From: Halobacillus faecis
GTDB lineage: Bacteria > Bacillota > Bacilli > Bacillales > Halobacillaceae
Direction: 5' to 3'
Assembly (NCBI RefSeq): GCF_007991335.1
Contig: NZ_BJYD01000028.1
Location: 1-64,000 of the forward strand
Length of the DNA: 64,000 nt
Notes under the pieces: generated by a model
Database searches by the model: none
Seen by the model: only the letters and a program-made list of their open reading frames with translations
Told to the model about the DNA's origin: nothing
Translations under genes and position numbers: made by a program
In this document: in pieces, positions 44,528-53,492 of the stretch
Layout: each line of letters starts with the position of its first letter
Numbering within the stretch: the stretch's first letter is position 1

Positions 44528-44557
44528 TGTGTAAAAAAGAGCCAATGGTACATACTA
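44528..44557 (+). promoter_or_regulatory. Putative sigma-G promoter of gerA-type operon
   Basis: TGTGTA (-35, 5 of 6 to TGHATR) and CATACTA (-10, exact CATNHTA) are 17 bp apart, 32 bp before the start of the GerA-type gene. Germinant receptor operons are known to be forespore sigma-G dependent. Confidence 0.65.
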
Positions 44558-44588
44558 AAAAAAACTGTTGGGATTCGGGGGTGAGGAC

Positions 44589-45968
44589 ATGGATGAAATG
44601 TTGGACATCGAACAAATCCTTCGTGAAAAACAGAAAAACCACTATGTGACCATGAAGAAGCTGGAGCTTGAAGGCCACCCCATCCACGTCATCTACATAC
44701 CTTCCATCACGGATACGAAGCAAGTCCAGGACGCCATCCTGCTTCCACTACAAGAATGGAAGCACAAAGAAAGTCCTCTTCCTCATGCTTTTTCTGCAGA
44801 ACCTTTGCTGCAATTAGAGAAGAAAAACGATATCGATCACTATCTTCTCGATGGTTTCACGCTGTTGATCGAACAAGATACGGTTTACGCCATAGACACA
44901 GCACAGTTCGCTTACCGTTCCATCCAAGAGCCGGTATCTGAGATGACCCTGCGCGGTTCCCGTGATGGTTTTATCGAATCACTCGAACAAAACGTCGCCC
45001 TTTTACGTGTGCACCTGCGTTCGACGGACTTGAAATTTGAAGAATTCACCATCGGTACCCGTTCCTTCACGAATGTTTCCATCGCTTACATCGATCGGAC
45101 GGTCAACGAGGAACTGTTAAAGGATGTTCGAGCAAGGATCAATGCCGTCCAGGAAGATTACATCCCGGATGGCGGGGTGATGGAGCAATTGATCGAAAAA
45201 AACAACTACTCCCTTTTTCCTGAGATTCAGGAAACGGAGAGACCGACGAAAGTATCCAGCGCCCTTGTCGAAGGGAAAGTAGCGATCTTCGTAGAAGGTT
45301 CCCCTTCTGTGTTACTTGCTCCGACAACATTGAACAGTCTTTTTCAACAGGCGGATGACTACAACTTCAAGTGGATTCCGGCTTCTCTCATTCGGTTAAT
45401 GCGGTTCATGGCTGCTTTCTTTTCAGTGATGCTTCCGTCGGTTTATATTTCGTTGATTTCGTATCACCATGGGTTGATCCCGACCGATCTTGCCATATCG
45501 ATTGCAAAAACTCGTGAAGGAGTACCAATCCCTTCGTTCATGGAAGCTTTGATTATGCAACTGACTATTGAAACCTTGAGGGAAGCTGGGATCCGGCTGC
45601 CAAAACCGATCGGACCTGCCGTCAGTATCGTAGGGGCGATCGTACTTGGTGAAGCGGCTGTTACAGCGGGGATTGTCAGTCCTTTGATGGTGATCGTCGT
45701 TTCGTTCGCTGCGATCTGTTCCTTCACCATTGCCGATTATGCGTTAAGCCTTGCGCTCAGGACCATCAGTTTCGTCATGCTGTTTGCCGCCGCATTTCTA
45801 GGGATATATGGGTTGATCCTGGCTGTCTTCATCATCAGCATTCATCTTGTTCATCTGCAGAGCTTTTCTGTTCCGTATTTAGAGCCATTTACACCTTTTT
45901 ATGTGAAACGCTGGAAAGATTCCTTGATCCGGTTCAAGTTGAAGAAAGGAGGCGGACGCGTTGAGTGA
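44589..45968 (+). CDS. Germinant receptor A subunit (GerA family)
   Basis: This is the A subunit of a nutrient germinant receptor in the spore inner membrane. It has an N-terminal soluble domain (about 1-250) with the conserved TLRGSRDGFIESLEQN block and EGSPSVLLAPTTLNSLFQQA, followed by about five membrane helices and the tail VPYLEPFTPFYVKRWKDSLI. I start at ATG 44589 with GGTGAGGAC upstream, giving 459 residues. The B-subunit gene begins eight bases before its stop. It is a paralogue of SpoVAF at 5.2 kb. Which of the GerA/GerB/GerK groups it belongs to cannot be settled by eye. Confidence 0.95.
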   Translation: MDEMLDIEQILREKQKNHYVTMKKLELEGHPIHVIYIPSITDTKQVQDAILLPLQEWKHKESPLPHAFSAEPLLQLEKKNDIDHYLLDGFTLLIEQDTVYAIDTAQFAYRSIQEPVSEMTLRGSRDGFIESLEQNVALLRVHLRSTDLKFEEFTIGTRSFTNVSIAYIDRTVNEELLKDVRARINAVQEDYIPDGGVMEQLIEKNNYSLFPEIQETERPTKVSSALVEGKVAIFVEGSPSVLLAPTTLNSLFQQADDYNFKWIPASLIRLMRFMAAFFSVMLPSVYISLISYHHGLIPTDLAISIAKTREGVPIPSFMEALIMQLTIETLREAGIRLPKPIGPAVSIVGAIVLGEAAVTAGIVSPLMVIVVSFAAICSFTIADYALSLALRTISFVMLFAAAFLGIYGLILAVFIISIHLVHLQSFSVPYLEPFTPFYVKRWKDSLIRFKLKKGGGRVE

Positions 45969-47055
45969 TCTGAAACAACTGACCATGTTACAAATGGTCA
46001 TCGTGTTCATATCTTCGATGATCGGAATCGGCATTATCCTCATGCCACGGGATCTGGCTAATACCGTTGATTCTCAGGACTTATGGCTGAGCATCATTTT
46101 CGGTGCGCTAGCCGTCAGCGTCGTTTCCTGTATTTATGTAGCGCTCGCTGTTCGTTATCCCGGCCTCACTTTTTTTGAAATGACTTCAACGATCATGGGG
46201 AAATTCATCGGTTATCTTTTCAATTTCTTCTTCGCTGTGTATAGCCTGATCGTCGCTGCCTATATCTTACGAGTGACCGGAGGGATTATAAAAAACTATT
46301 TACTTGATACGACGCCGCTTTATATCGTCATCGGTTCTTTTATGCTCGTCAGCATGTATCTGATCTATAATGGGGCGGGTGACATCGTCCGGTTTTTCCA
46401 ACTTTATTTTCCAATCATGATGGTGATGTTCATCGTACTTTGTTTATTGAGTATTAAAAATCTTGATCTCAACAACATCCGCCCCGTTCTGCAAAACAAT
46501 ATAGGGGCGACCATCAGTGGTGCGCAAATCACCTTTTTCTCTTTTTTGGGCATGGAGCTTCTCCTGATCTTCTCCAAATTGATCAAAAAGAGAAAGGCCA
46601 AACATCTGCTGATTACAATATGGACGAGCATCGGCTTGACCGCCCTCATCTATGTCGCCTTCCATATGATTTCCATAGGAGTCCTTGGCGTGGAGGAGCT
46701 AAAAGAAATCACGTTCCCGACCATTGAGATGGCGAAAAGCATTGAGTTTCAAGGTTTCTTTTTTGAACGTTTTGAATTGATTTTTTTATTCGGATGGTTA
46801 ACGACGGCTTTCACTTCTTTCACCGCTTATATGTACACATTGACTTTGGGATTGAAGAATATGTTCACCCCCAGCCGGTGGTTCCTGCCGGTCGCTGGAG
46901 TACTGATCTTTGCATTGACCTTGTACCCTGAAGGTCTGACGGAGGTTTTCCACTACTCCACATATATTCAATTCATCTCCGTTGCAGCGATCGTCGTCTT
47001 ACCTGCTCTTCTATTGATTGTATCCTTGATCAGGGGGAAATCGTATGCTACGTAA
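45961..47055 (+). CDS. Germinant receptor B subunit (APC-type permease)
   Basis: This is the B subunit, an amino-acid/polyamine/organocation-type permease thought to sense the germinant. The 364 residues hold about ten hydrophobic helices, starting QLTMLQMVIVFISSMIGIGI. TTG at 45961 follows GGAGGCGGACGCG and overlaps gerA by eight bases, so expression is coupled. It is followed by the lipoprotein C subunit with an 11-base overlap. The set gerA-gerB-gerC is complete. Confidence 0.94.
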   Translation: MSDLKQLTMLQMVIVFISSMIGIGIILMPRDLANTVDSQDLWLSIIFGALAVSVVSCIYVALAVRYPGLTFFEMTSTIMGKFIGYLFNFFFAVYSLIVAAYILRVTGGIIKNYLLDTTPLYIVIGSFMLVSMYLIYNGAGDIVRFFQLYFPIMMVMFIVLCLLSIKNLDLNNIRPVLQNNIGATISGAQITFFSFLGMELLLIFSKLIKKRKAKHLLITIWTSIGLTALIYVAFHMISIGVLGVEELKEITFPTIEMAKSIEFQGFFFERFELIFLFGWLTTAFTSFTAYMYTLTLGLKNMFTPSRWFLPVAGVLIFALTLYPEGLTEVFHYSTYIQFISVAAIVVLPALLLIVSLIRGKSYAT

Positions 47056-48199
47056 AATTACATGTTCAGGTTTGATTATTCTCATTTTGTTGACCGGATG
47101 TTGGGACATCAAAGAAATTGAGGACGTCGGAATCGTCACAGGCATGGGCCTGGATGTCGACGAGGAAAAAGATGAACTGAGGATGATCAACCAGTATGTT
47201 GTTCCCGGGAAAATCCCCACACAGCAAAGTAGTTCCCAGCACCAAAGTGCCCCTTACCAGAACATTTCGCAGTCCGGTAAAACATTTTTTGAAATCATCC
47301 GGAACAACTCTTTGGAGAGCAACCGACCTCCCAATTACACGCACTTGAAATCAATTCTCGCATCGACGGCATTGTTTGAAAAAGAACGCGCGGACCAAGT
47401 GATCGACCTGTTCATCCGAGATCATGAATTCAGAAGGACGACACCAGTATTTATAACAAAAGAACCTGTTCTTGAAGTCCTAAGTACCAATCCTACAAAG
47501 GAACTTTTTCCGGCAATCCAAATTAAATCACTCAGTGAAAATTACCACAAGAACAATAGTAACCCTAAAAACTTGTCCATCGGTGACATGTCCCAGCACA
47601 TTTCTGAGAAGAAAAGTTTTCTGATTCCAGGTATTACCCTGGAGGAAGGACATATCAAATCATCAGGAGCTGGCATCATTGAAGCCGAAAGCTCTCATTA
47701 TGTAGGATGGATTGATGTAGAGGATATGGAAGGCATCCGATATATGCATGACAATGTGCAAGGCGGATTTATCTATCTAGATGAAGAACTTATTGATGAA
47801 GGTCCAATCATTCTTGAGATCAAAGGGTCAAACTCAAAATTCAAGACAAAAACGAGTGGAGATCAATTAGAGATGACCATTCAGGTCAAGATGTCCACCG
47901 TACTGGCAGAAGATTGGGGAATTGGGAGAAATGTATATAACAAAGGATGGAAAAAAGAGATTGAAGATGCTGCGAATAAAGTCATTAAAGGAAAAGTGGA
48001 ACGTGTCCTTCAACTCGCCCAACAGGAATACCAGATCGATTTCCTCAATGTATCCGGATGGATCCAAATCCACGAACCGAAGTATTGGGAAGAACATGAG
48101 AAAGAATGGAATGAACTCTTCCCTGACATGAACTTCAAAGTAGAAGTGACAACGGAAATCACAGATTTTGGCACGCAAAACTTTAATACAGAAGAATAA
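47045..48199 (+). CDS. Germinant receptor C subunit (GerC lipoprotein)
   Basis: This is the lipoprotein subunit of the receptor. The signal sequence MLRKITCSGLIILILLTGCW has a lipobox LTGC with Cys19. The typical GerC start CWDIKEIEDVGIVTGMGLD (about 19-37) follows, then the domain with FEIIRNNSL and the C-terminal QLAQQEYQIDFLNVSGWIQI region. The 384-residue length is normal. It overlaps gerB by 11 bases and ends the operon; a hairpin follows the stop. Confidence 0.94.
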   Translation: MLRKITCSGLIILILLTGCWDIKEIEDVGIVTGMGLDVDEEKDELRMINQYVVPGKIPTQQSSSQHQSAPYQNISQSGKTFFEIIRNNSLESNRPPNYTHLKSILASTALFEKERADQVIDLFIRDHEFRRTTPVFITKEPVLEVLSTNPTKELFPAIQIKSLSENYHKNNSNPKNLSIGDMSQHISEKKSFLIPGITLEEGHIKSSGAGIIEAESSHYVGWIDVEDMEGIRYMHDNVQGGFIYLDEELIDEGPIILEIKGSNSKFKTKTSGDQLEMTIQVKMSTVLAEDWGIGRNVYNKGWKKEIEDAANKVIKGKVERVLQLAQQEYQIDFLNVSGWIQIHEPKYWEEHEKEWNELFPDMNFKVEVTTEITDFGTQNFNTEE

Positions 48200-48223
48200 A
48201 GTGGAGGGTCCGCCCCTCCACTT
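48199..48223. terminator. Hairpin after ger operon
   Basis: A 10-bp GC-rich stem (48199-48208 with 48214-48223) lies between the convergent gerC and serine hydrolase genes. A T run is weak on both sides, so termination strength is uncertain. Confidence 0.65.
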
Positions 48224-48226
48224 CCG

Positions 48227-49249
48227 TTATTTAATGAACCCTTCCTCGAACGCTTTGACGATTGGGAAAGCACCTGAACCCTTATTGGAAAGAACCGTTA
48301 CTTTCCATTGACCTTTTGGATAGACGCATGAATGGAAGCTGACACCAGGGTCAAAGCCCATGGCATGGTAAACCGTTTCACCATGAACATCATCCAACCA
48401 AAGGCCATACCCATAAGAAACACCTTCTTTCACTTTCGCGTGTTTTGTTAACAATCTCTCTACATGTCTTTCACCTACAAGTTTTCCATTCAACAATGTA
48501 TCCCAAAACCCGTTCATATCCGGCCCTGTCACGAAAGCTCCCCCATCGGCTCCCCCGATAACCGGAACAGCATACGTATTCGTCCTTAGAGAACCACCCT
48601 TTTCTATGTAGCCCTGAGCGGTGTTGCCCGGCAGCTGGTCCAAGCGAAGATACCCACTATCCTGCATGCCTGCAGGCTTGAAGATATTCTCTGTAACATA
48701 ATCCGTAAAAGACCTGTTTGAAACGGCTTCCACCACCAACCCTAATACGATGAACCCTGCATTGTTGTAGTGGAATTTCTCTCCAGGCTCGAACATCTTC
48801 TCTTTATCTTTGAACATCGGGACAAAGTCCTCAAGCTTCTCCATCTTGTACATCGGTTTCTCTTCCCACAGTTCTGAAAAGTCCTCCATGACCGATTCAT
48901 CAAAGTAATCAGGGATTCCGGACGTGTGCGTCAACAAATGATGAATAGTGACACGTTCATCTATACAAGCAGGACTCTGATCCAGAAGCTGATGGACGGG
49001 TGTATCGTAACTGAATGGATTCTGTTCGACGAGCTGAGCGATCGCTACCGCTGTGAACAACTTGCTTCCAGAGGCTATTCCGAATCGGGTGTCCATTTGG
49101 TTGGGAAGACTTTCAGCGAGGTTTCTGAAACCAAATCCTTTCGAGTAAACGAGATCCTCCCCTTGTGTCACAATTACTGAACCTGAAAATCCTTTTTTCT
49201 TAACGATTTCCTGAATTTTGGCATCCAATTTATCCCTCTCCTTTTCCAT
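48227..49249 (-). CDS. Beta-lactamase-like serine hydrolase
   Basis: This belongs to the class C beta-lactamase/esterase/PBP4* family. The 340 residues lack a signal peptide. The SxxK is ASGSKLFTAVAIAQLVEQ (Ser about 60), the YxN is FHYNNAGFIVLGLVVE (about 162-177), and the third motif may be HAMGFDPG (about 296-303). It could be a cytoplasmic or exported-without-signal esterase or peptidase; the substrate is unknown. It converges on the ger operon. The start MEKERDK has AAAGGAGAGG-type sequence upstream. Confidence 0.85.
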   Translation of the reverse strand: MEKERDKLDAKIQEIVKKKGFSGSVIVTQGEDLVYSKGFGFRNLAESLPNQMDTRFGIASGSKLFTAVAIAQLVEQNPFSYDTPVHQLLDQSPACIDERVTIHHLLTHTSGIPDYFDESVMEDFSELWEEKPMYKMEKLEDFVPMFKDKEKMFEPGEKFHYNNAGFIVLGLVVEAVSNRSFTDYVTENIFKPAGMQDSGYLRLDQLPGNTAQGYIEKGGSLRTNTYAVPVIGGADGGAFVTGPDMNGFWDTLLNGKLVGERHVERLLTKHAKVKEGVSYGYGLWLDDVHGETVYHAMGFDPGVSFHSCVYPKGQWKVTVLSNKGSGAFPIVKAFEEGFIK

Positions 49250-49352
49250 GTTTTCTATTCATTCTACCTGCTGTTTCATCCATCTATCCTGATCCTTTTT
49301 GTTTCATTTAGCGAGTGGAAGGAAATGCCCTTTATAAAAAGGAGTCCATCTC

Positions 49353-49544
49353 ATGAAAGTATTCGCTGTTGTTCTAGTGGCCCTCGGAATCATAGCTGTC
49401 CGAGTGATCAGCTTTTTTTATCCTGATTGGAAGGCAATCAAAGGGGAGCCTTTATCGGAACGAAAACGTTTGGGGTACAGCTTGTTAGGAATTGGGATCC
49501 TGCTTCTTATGTATCTACTCAGTCAATTCATCATTAGAATATAA
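49353..49544 (+). CDS. 63-residue membrane protein
   Basis: This is a small protein with two hydrophobic helices (about 3-22, VFAVVLVALGIIAVRVISFF, and 41-61, YSLLGIGILLLMYLLSQFII), joined by a charged loop with ERKRLG. AAAAAGGAGTCC lies upstream of the ATG. No family is recognised. It stands between two minus-strand genes and so has its own promoter. Confidence 0.7.
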   Translation: MKVFAVVLVALGIIAVRVISFFYPDWKAIKGEPLSERKRLGYSLLGIGILLLMYLLSQFIIRI

Positions 49545-49574
49545 ACCGTGCGCTTTCATTTTGCCACTTCCACT

Positions 49575-50405
49575 CTATTGGATCGGAAAGATGTAGACCA
49601 TATATTCAAAGGATTTCTCCAATCCAATATTTTCAGCAATGGCATTCGATGGTTTATTGGCCTCCTCACAGTCCCAATATGGAATCATCTCTTTTCTTAC
49701 GCATTCTTTCACGAAACGATGAGCTGCTATCTGACCTAATTTTTTGCCCTGATGATCCTCCAGCGTTTCTATATCGATTCCGTGCACATTTTCAGCTACA
49801 AAACCTGAAAAGCATAAACTCACGATTCTATTCTTATAAATGACTCCATAACCGAATCCTTTCTGAAAGAAATCCTCAGGAGTCGTCCAGAATTCTAATA
49901 GCTTCGATCTTAAAAATTCTATATTATCCAGAGAATCACCTTTGTTATCATAAAGTTCCTTACTCATTTTGAACACTCGATCATCCTCACGAATTGAAGG
50001 TTCATCCTCGTCACTGCTAAGTCTTTTCTCCATCTGATAAACGTTTTGATTGGATTTCTTCATGTCACGGTTCTCAAAGATTGTTTCAATCGTCTTCTCC
50101 CACCTGGAATGATGACCGATCGCAATGAAATGATTGATCTTTAGCTTCTTCGCTTCAGGCAAAATTTCCTGATCGATAAAGTCATTCATCTCTTTATTGA
50201 ACCCTTCATTCTCTTCGTCTCCAATAAAGAAAAAACCATCATGATTCCCCAGCCAAATCAGTCCTGATTTAGGACAATCGGGATCATCCACATAAATCCG
50301 ACCTGGATTATTCCCTTCGATCACCGCTTTCACCTCTAGATGGCCCTCTTGATTTATTAAATTTCTGCATTTATAGAATTCTGTTTTATCAAGTTCTCGT
50401 ATCAT
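49575..50405 (-). CDS. GNAT acetyltransferase (ZmaR-like, PF12746 type)
   Basis: The 276-residue protein has an extended N-terminal domain and a C-terminal GNAT domain with FGYGVIYKNRIVSLCFSGFV and IDIETLEDHQGKKLGQIAAH (the acetyl-CoA pyrophosphate loop HQGKKLG, about 225-231). Family members include zwittermicin A resistance proteins; most are uncharacterised. The conserved SNAIAENIGLEKSFEY at the end is typical. I start at ATG 50405 after GGGAGAGAG. The substrate is unknown. Confidence 0.82.
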   Translation of the reverse strand: MIRELDKTEFYKCRNLINQEGHLEVKAVIEGNNPGRIYVDDPDCPKSGLIWLGNHDGFFFIGDEENEGFNKEMNDFIDQEILPEAKKLKINHFIAIGHHSRWEKTIETIFENRDMKKSNQNVYQMEKRLSSDEDEPSIREDDRVFKMSKELYDNKGDSLDNIEFLRSKLLEFWTTPEDFFQKGFGYGVIYKNRIVSLCFSGFVAENVHGIDIETLEDHQGKKLGQIAAHRFVKECVRKEMIPYWDCEEANKPSNAIAENIGLEKSFEYMVYIFPIQ

Positions 50406-50659
50406 TTTCGCTCTCTCCCATCGTAATGGCATGGTTCATTAAATTCATCACAGCCTTCTAGACTTGCAACATATGTACGACTCCCTATGTAGCAGCCCTG
50501 CTTGGTAAAGAATCGAAGGAAGGATGTAGTAGAAGCTTAACGTGGCTATGATGGGTTTATTGAACAACCCGCCCTAAGAAAACCGTTGCCATTGAACACC
50601 ACTTTATCCGTGGCTCACCTTTTCATTCATCGATTAATGGAATTCATAAAAGCTTAAAA

Positions 50660-50689
50660 AATGGAAGGCCATACGAATGACCTTCCATT
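50660..50689 (-). terminator. Terminator of SecD-head-like lipoprotein gene
   Basis: A 9-bp stem (50660-50668 with 50681-50689) with a T run on the minus-strand 3' side follows the lipoprotein stop codon. Confidence 0.75.
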
Positions 50690-50698
50690 CCCTTCTAG

Positions 50699-51076
50699 TT
50701 AAAACGATTGGTTGATAAAATCTACGAATTGCTCTGCTTCTTCTTTCGTATAATCACCAGCCACTTGCATGGAATCACTATGGATCACTTTTCGAACCGT
50801 TGGAGAAGCTATTTTCTCATCTCCTAAATAAATGTGAACCTTCTCATTGAGATGATTCTCTGTCATCTCTTTCGGTGTATCGCTATTCTTGAAGTTTACA
50901 TTCACAAGTACTCGGTTTTGACCATCTTGAATACTTGCTTTTTCAAAATCCGAGGAAGTCACCAGAACATTTCCTTCCTGGTCTTTAATAGATACATCGT
51001 TGAACTCATGACTGACATTTTGTTGACAACCCATGAGCAGAAAGAGCGCTGCCAATGTAGATACAATCAGCTTCAT
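50699..51076 (-). CDS. Lipoprotein with SecD-P1-like domain
   Basis: The signal MKLIVSTLAALFLLMGCQQN has a lipobox with Cys17, so the mature protein is anchored to the outer face of the membrane. The C-terminal part PTVRKVIHSDSMQVAGDYTK (about 92-111) resembles the SecD/SecDF P1-head segment that is often followed by EEA..., here EEAEQFVDFIN. The domain match is by eye and moderate. GGGAGGG precedes the ATG. Function unknown. Confidence 0.75.
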   Translation of the reverse strand: MKLIVSTLAALFLLMGCQQNVSHEFNDVSIKDQEGNVLVTSSDFEKASIQDGQNRVLVNVNFKNSDTPKEMTENHLNEKVHIYLGDEKIASPTVRKVIHSDSMQVAGDYTKEEAEQFVDFINQSF

Positions 51077-51324
51077 TCTATCCCTCCCTTCATCATAGAA
51101 TCGTTCCGGGATTCTAGTTTTCTATACGGATGGTTTTGGGAAAAGTTTCAAATAAAATAATAAGTCGAAAAAATAAAAATCCCATCCTGTTTGAAATACT
51201 ATTCTCCATAAAAGGTGGGCACGTCGCCCAAGAAATGATTAAAATTCCATATTAAGGGAATCGCTTCACTAAATGAAGATATGTACGTTTTCGGCTCATA
51301 CCAACACAGGAGAGGAGACAAACG

Positions 51325-52536
51325 ATGGCGAAGGAAAGTAAATTCAAGAGGCGTCTGAAAAATGTCGGGCCGGGTGCTATTGTAGCGGCAGCCATTGTCG
51401 GACCAGGGACAGTAACGACAGCTAGTAATGTAGGAGCTCAATTTGGCTATGCGCTGATCTGGGCACTGATTTTTTCTGTTATGGCAACGATGTTTCTACA
51501 GGAGATGGTGACAAGGTTAGGGGTCATTACCAGAAAAGATTTAAGTACGATATTACGAGAGCAATTTTCACACCCCGTTTTGAAATGGTTGACGATCCTC
51601 CTGATCATCTCCGCCATTGTTATTGGAAGTGCTGCTTATGAAGCGGGTAACATTGTTGGGGGAGCGATCGGGTTGTCTGCCTTTACCAGCCTTTCCACTG
51701 AAGCCGTGGCGATCCTCATCGGTTTGATTGCCGGCATCCTCTTATGGGTAGGCAAATATAAAATCATTGAACGCGTTTTTATTGTATTGATCCTGACGAT
51801 GACCTTGAGCTTTGTCATCACAGCCATTGTCATCCAGCCGGATTTGTCTGCGATTCTGACGGAGGGTCTTGTCCCCAAGGTTTCGGCAGGTAATATTTTA
51901 TTGGTCATATCGCTCATCGGAACTACAATCGTCCCTTACACGTTATTCTTACAATCTTCTGTCGTACAGGAGCGGTTCAAGGGAGAAGAAGAGTTGGCAG
52001 ATAGCCGCTTCGATGTGGTGACGACGATCACCATCTGTGGGATCATCTCAGTTGCCATCATCATTACGGCTGCTGTCGCTTTCCCCTTAGGAACAGAAAT
52101 ACAAGATCCGAGTGTCATGGCCGATCAGTTGAAACCGCTGCTTGGTTCATGGGCGAAATATGTATTTGCTGTCGGGATCTTTGCCGCGGGCATATCCTCT
52201 GCAATGACGGCGCCTCTGGCTTCTGCTTATGCCACGGCAGGTGCTTTGGGGTGGGAAAGGAACCTTCGTTCAACGAAATTCCGGCTGGTTTGGATCGGGG
52301 TGCTTCTCGTTGGTGTCCTTTTTGCAAGTCTTGGTTATGACCCGATTCAGCTGATTGTTTTTGCTCAATATGCCAATGGACTGATTCTTCCGTTTATCGT
52401 TTTATTCCTTATGATTGCCATGAATAATCGAGATACGCTGCGTAACCACGTCAATTCCCTTTGGGTAAACATTGTTGGTGGATTGATTTTCCTTATTACC
52501 GTTACCCTATCCCTTCTTTCATTTGGAATCTTCTAA
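51325..52536 (+). CDS. Nramp-family metal ion transporter, atypical
   Basis: This is a divalent metal transporter-fold protein with about 11 membrane helices (403 residues). The helix 1 motif, normally DPGN with metal-ligand Asp and Asn, reads AIVGPGTVTTASNVGAQFGY (about 20-39), so the Asp and Asn are missing. The helix 6 motif, normally MPH, reads IVPYTLFLQSS (about 199-209), lacking the Met and His. The GAAYEAGNIVGG-like region is retained. It may carry another ion or act on a different solute, as in Nramp-related families. AGGAGAGG precedes the ATG. Confidence 0.85.
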   Translation: MAKESKFKRRLKNVGPGAIVAAAIVGPGTVTTASNVGAQFGYALIWALIFSVMATMFLQEMVTRLGVITRKDLSTILREQFSHPVLKWLTILLIISAIVIGSAAYEAGNIVGGAIGLSAFTSLSTEAVAILIGLIAGILLWVGKYKIIERVFIVLILTMTLSFVITAIVIQPDLSAILTEGLVPKVSAGNILLVISLIGTTIVPYTLFLQSSVVQERFKGEEELADSRFDVVTTITICGIISVAIIITAAVAFPLGTEIQDPSVMADQLKPLLGSWAKYVFAVGIFAAGISSAMTAPLASAYATAGALGWERNLRSTKFRLVWIGVLLVGVLFASLGYDPIQLIVFAQYANGLILPFIVLFLMIAMNNRDTLRNHVNSLWVNIVGGLIFLITVTLSLLSFGIF

Positions 52537-52602
52537 CCTTGTGATAAGGAAGTCATTCTAAGATTTGGAGGTTATATATGAGGTTCATATAGAGGAGGTA
52601 CG

Positions 52603-52812
52603 ATGATGGACAAGATCACTAAAAGGAATAAATTCCTAACTACCTTAGCACCCTTCTACTTTGCTGCTTTCCTTATCATTTTTTGGCTCGCCATTTATAA
52701 GGTTGACGATCGTTTATGGAGTTTCCTTACTATGGTTATTGCTTCTCTTGCATTTTATCCATGCCAGGTGGTTATATCGAACAAGGTACAAGAAATTAAA
52801 AAAAGTGAGTGA
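52603..52812 (+). CDS. 69-residue two-span membrane protein
   Basis: This is a small protein with two hydrophobic helices (about 12-30 and 38-57), a basic N-terminus (MMDKITKRNK) and a Lys-rich end. AGAGGAGGTACG precedes the ATG. It lies 66 bp after the Nramp gene on the same strand, so co-transcription is possible. No family is recognised. Confidence 0.7.
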   Translation: MMDKITKRNKFLTTLAPFYFAAFLIIFWLAIYKVDDRLWSFLTMVIASLAFYPCQVVISNKVQEIKKSE

Positions 52813-52827
52813 GTCACAGAGGACCTT

Positions 52828-52914
52828 ATGGACTGGGCACATAAAAAGGGCCATTTTGAAGGAATGGTAGATGAAGAAGAGGATTCAAGAGGAAATCATT
52901 CCGAAGAAAAATGA
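52828..52914 (+). CDS. 28-residue acidic peptide (tentative)
   Basis: ATG 52828 has AGAGGA five to six bases upstream. The peptide is MDWAHKKGHFEGMVDEEEDS then RGNHSEEK, strongly acidic and soluble. It follows the 69-residue membrane protein by 15 bases. The signal is weak and a chance frame is possible. Confidence 0.3.
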   Translation: MDWAHKKGHFEGMVDEEEDSRGNHSEEK

Positions 52915-52934
52915 AGGATTGGAGGAGTGGAAAT

Positions 52935-53264
52935 CTATTTAAGTCTCTTGTTGATCCGATCCAATCCTTCTACTTTTGCCTTTTCTATATTCAATTCCCT
53001 TTTCAATAAAACATTTTCTGCGGTCATCCCCGCCAATATAGAGATTCCAATGAGCGACCTCAGCAACTCAGGATCAGGGGTCAAGTAGGTAACGGCGAAT
53101 ACGGAAGCCGCAGCCCCGATAAAAAAGTCCGCCAAAAACCCTAAATAAATTCCCTTGGGACGCGTTCTTTTTTTAGGGAATATCAGGACTTTTCCATTTC
53201 TCATCAAGTGAGATATAATGCCAGTGATCCCTCCAATACACCCAGCAATAAGTAGCGTATTCAT
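52935..53264 (-). CDS. DUF4257 membrane protein
   Basis: The 109-residue protein has three hydrophobic helices (about 4-20, 42-60, 69-85). Family features are the N-terminus TLLIAGCIGGITGIISHLMR, the KGIYLGFLADFFIGAAASVFA block, and the charged C-terminal coil with RELNIEKAKVEGLDRINKRL. This matches the uncharacterised DUF4257 family of bacilli. GGGGGAAAATT precedes the ATG. Confidence 0.8.
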   Translation of the reverse strand: MNTLLIAGCIGGITGIISHLMRNGKVLIFPKKRTRPKGIYLGFLADFFIGAAASVFAVTYLTPDPELLRSLIGISILAGMTAENVLLKRELNIEKAKVEGLDRINKRLK

Positions 53265-53492
53265 AAGAAATTTTCCCCCTAGACTAAAAAAGCGGCAGCT
53301 GGTGGAAACTTAGAAACATAAGCTACTATGCACTAAATCCTCAACCAAGCTCGCCGCTCCGTTTAAGTCCGTTATTTTTTTCATATACAAGTGTCGCATT
53401 ATAGTGAACACCGTACCTCTAGTTTACACTATAATGATCAGAAAATAAATACTATTTTTCAAAATTTTGTATTCCATAACAACTTATGTCAG

